From positions 26,365,248-26,429,247 of the forward strand of contig CAIIXF020000003.1 of the NCBI GenBank assembly GCA_903813345.2: a stretch of 64,000 nucleotides of DNA, written 5' to 3'. Source of the stretch: Owenia fusiformis (Eukaryota > Annelida > Polychaeta > Sabellida > Oweniidae). Every line of letters begins with the position of its first letter. The first letter of the stretch is position 1. The notes beneath the pieces are model-generated. The model saw only the letters and a list, made by a program, of their open reading frames with translations, searched no databases and was not told where the DNA came from. Of this stretch, positions 62,801-64,000 are shown piece after piece. Position numbers and translations under genes: made by a program.

Positions 62801-63320
62801 TACAACACATCTAACTCATAACACTACATGTTTAAACCAGGTCGTAACAAACTTGATGCAACGACATCGGAATCATAACGAGAGAAGCATATACCATTGT
62901 ATTATTTTGCCAAATATCCCTTCTGGACTTAGAGAATCAGATGTAGCGAGCATTAAATTAAACATTTTCACCCATTTTTCATCGAAATAACTTCACCAAT
63001 TCATAACATGTCGTGAATCTTTAAATTTTTGGAGATATTGTTTTTGAGATTGTGAGGAATACATTGGTCGGTCAATTGTACATGTTGCTTGTAATTTTTT
63101 CACCAATGTATATCTGATTCTGCCTTTAAATATTAATCAGTTTTCTAATAATTATCATAGGTGTATGATGGGTTAGGTCGCACGAACACCTCCCTTGGAG
63201 TATTCAGTGGACGAAGCATTCCGGTAGATATTTCAACCACGGGGTATTTTGTGTACATTGTGTTTACGACTGATGGCAGTACTTCATTCAGTGGGTGGTC
63301 CCTTAATTATAGTTATAAAC
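56850..63320 (+). CDS. Secreted coiled-coil and CUB-domain protein (3' end beyond window)
   Basis: Exons 56850-57366, 57847-57987, 58224-58532, 60116-60282, 60598-60748, 61928-62017, 62572-62738 and 63161-63320 all join in phase (about 568 residues) and the gene continues past the edge. Order: signal peptide (about 1-20, MLLGFATVFCILVAAIA), a CxxxxC segment, heptad-like coiled coil about 35-125 with the repeat KDEKIANLTLRLEQLE and KDEQIANLTNRLEEVE, a linker, an unrecognised Cys-containing region about 175-320, CUB1 about 323-428 (CGGTYYAHAGTIESPNYP, then IYDGLSD), a Thr-rich linker, and CUB2 about 459-568 (CGGTF, TSPNYPRNYPNN, VYDGLG). CUB domains mediate extracellular protein or carbohydrate contacts. 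Each CUB is split by a phase-0 intron and bounded by phase-1 introns, favouring exon shuffling. The start is the first ATG before the signal peptide. Exact role unknown. Confidence 0.88.
57662..57782. repeat. Dispersed repeat in the first intron of the CUB gene
   Basis: Similar to 62056-62195 (ATGT-CA, CCACAAGTGGT-like core, ATAGTCTCCAACTTTT, GGTGTTCGG, GTCTGTAACA). It ends exactly where an in-frame ATG and second signal-peptide-like stretch begin (57783). Confidence 0.7.
58799..58818. repeat. Poly-C homopolymer
   Basis: A run of about 19 C in the intron after the exon at 58224-58532. Likely length-unstable and prone to sequencing error. Confidence 0.95.
60935..61160 (-). mobile_element. DNA transposon remnant with transposase-like N-terminal helix region
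   Basis: On the minus strand a short frame reads REDYGARRILNEFPSRNLKLG. It resembles the helix-turn-helix segment found at the start of many Tc1/mariner-related transposases (YGARRI-x-EFP). It is bounded by stops and lies in a CUB-gene intron. The outer part (61088-61145) is repeated at 63943-64000. Class assignment is tentative. Confidence 0.5.
62056..62195. repeat. Dispersed repeat in a later CUB-gene intron
   Basis: Copy of the repeat at 57662-57782, and partly of 3772-3840: CCACAAGTGGTAACATATTG, CATAGTCTCCAACTTTTTG, GGTGTTCGGTGTTCAG, GTCTTTAACAA. No coding capacity. Confidence 0.7.
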
Positions 63321-63942
63321 GTAAGTAAACAGACAGCGACTTATATTTCCAAACTTTGGAATACCGATATAGCCTAACACAACCTATCAGGATGTTGATT
63401 TATGAATCAAATGCGTGCGTGGTTTAGCAGAACAATACTTTTTTAAGAAATGACAAAGAATCCTGTTACATTATTTCTTGGAAATTAAAAGCACATAAAT
63501 GCACAATAGTGGAGCCCGAGTTAATAATAAGGATGGGTTTTAGAAAATGCATGAATAATTTCAAGGAAAAGAAAGAAAGGACAAGAAAAAGGACAAAAAT
63601 TGCATATTTTTTCTAATTAATTGGATTTTTCCGAAACCAACAAAGATATCAACCTATAACTTTAGGATAGTATTCATCTCTGTACTAACAATGTATGTTG
63701 TTGAACTCAGAACAATAGTTCATGTATCCTTTGAGTTATGAACTTATATTATAGTACCCCCCCCCCTAAAATATTTTCCTAGGGGCTAAAAAGCAGTGTC
63801 ATGGCCATCCCGTTGAGCTGTCATCTTTGAATCTCTTTATTAGCATGACAATCTGATCTAGAAAAATAGGTCTGTTGCTTTTTCTAAAAAATGCCTCAAA
63901 AACATTTTCCCTCGAGATATTCTGAAATTGGAACCTGTCTAT

Positions 63943-64000
63943 AAGGTTCCTACTCGGGAATTCATTTAATATTCTTCTTGCCCCATAGTCTTCTCTTAAA
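63943..64000 (-). mobile_element. Second copy of the transposon remnant, cut by the window edge
   Basis: Fifty-eight bases match 61088-61145 with a single difference (minus-strand frame LREDYGARRILNEFPSR). The high identity suggests recent activity of the family. The rest lies outside the window. Confidence 0.75.

Overview
The window looks like AT-rich nuclear DNA from a marine invertebrate, most likely a lophotrochozoan such as a mollusc. The evidence is split genes with GT-AG introns, metazoan gene families (transmembrane adenylyl cyclase, arylacetamide-deacetylase-like esterases, class A GPCRs, CUB proteins), dense small inverted-repeat transposons and several minisatellites. The species cannot be fixed from the sequence alone. 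I found no tRNA, rRNA, operon or CRISPR array, and no LTR or other virus-like element.

Layout. 1-2.2 kb: the last five exons (+) of a gene with a thioredoxin-like region. 3.9-7.9 kb and 11.1-14.7 kb: two tandem, apparently intact AADAC-like serine esterases (+). Between them lies a minisatellite (8.25-9.47 kb) whose 69-bp unit matches the end of exon 4 of the first gene together with its splice donor. The duplicated block therefore included part of that gene as well as an esterase. A truncated LINE with a 13-bp target duplication sits in the last intron of esterase copy 2. 14.9-17.4 kb: a 2.5-kb TA-flanked transposon with another small element inserted in its left terminal repeat.

18.0-34.8 kb: a complete 22-exon adenylyl cyclase (-) of the ADCY2/4/7 type, about 1,568 aa, with an unusual 548-residue N-terminal extension. 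Its introns hold a 51-bp minisatellite, several MITEs and some weak plus-strand exon-like segments. 35.9-36.9 kb: a minisatellite with two unit lengths (44 and 48 bp) upstream of the cyclase. 37-43.5 kb: largely gene-free, with transposon debris.

43.9-47.0 kb and 49.7-52.2 kb: two tandem class A GPCR genes (+), each with an intron after TM1. The first has lost two bases in TM7, and the pair share patches of near identity that suggest gene conversion. 54.2 kb: a 304-bp MITE with a 9-bp target duplication. 55.5-56.5 kb: a fold-back mariner made of two inverted 3' ends. 56.85 kb to the window end: a secreted protein gene (+) with signal peptide, coiled coil, an unrecognised Cys-containing region and at least two CUB domains. 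It runs off the right edge and has a possible alternative signal-peptide start in its first intron.

The genes do not form a pathway. The repeated theme is local tandem duplication followed by transposon invasion and satellite growth.
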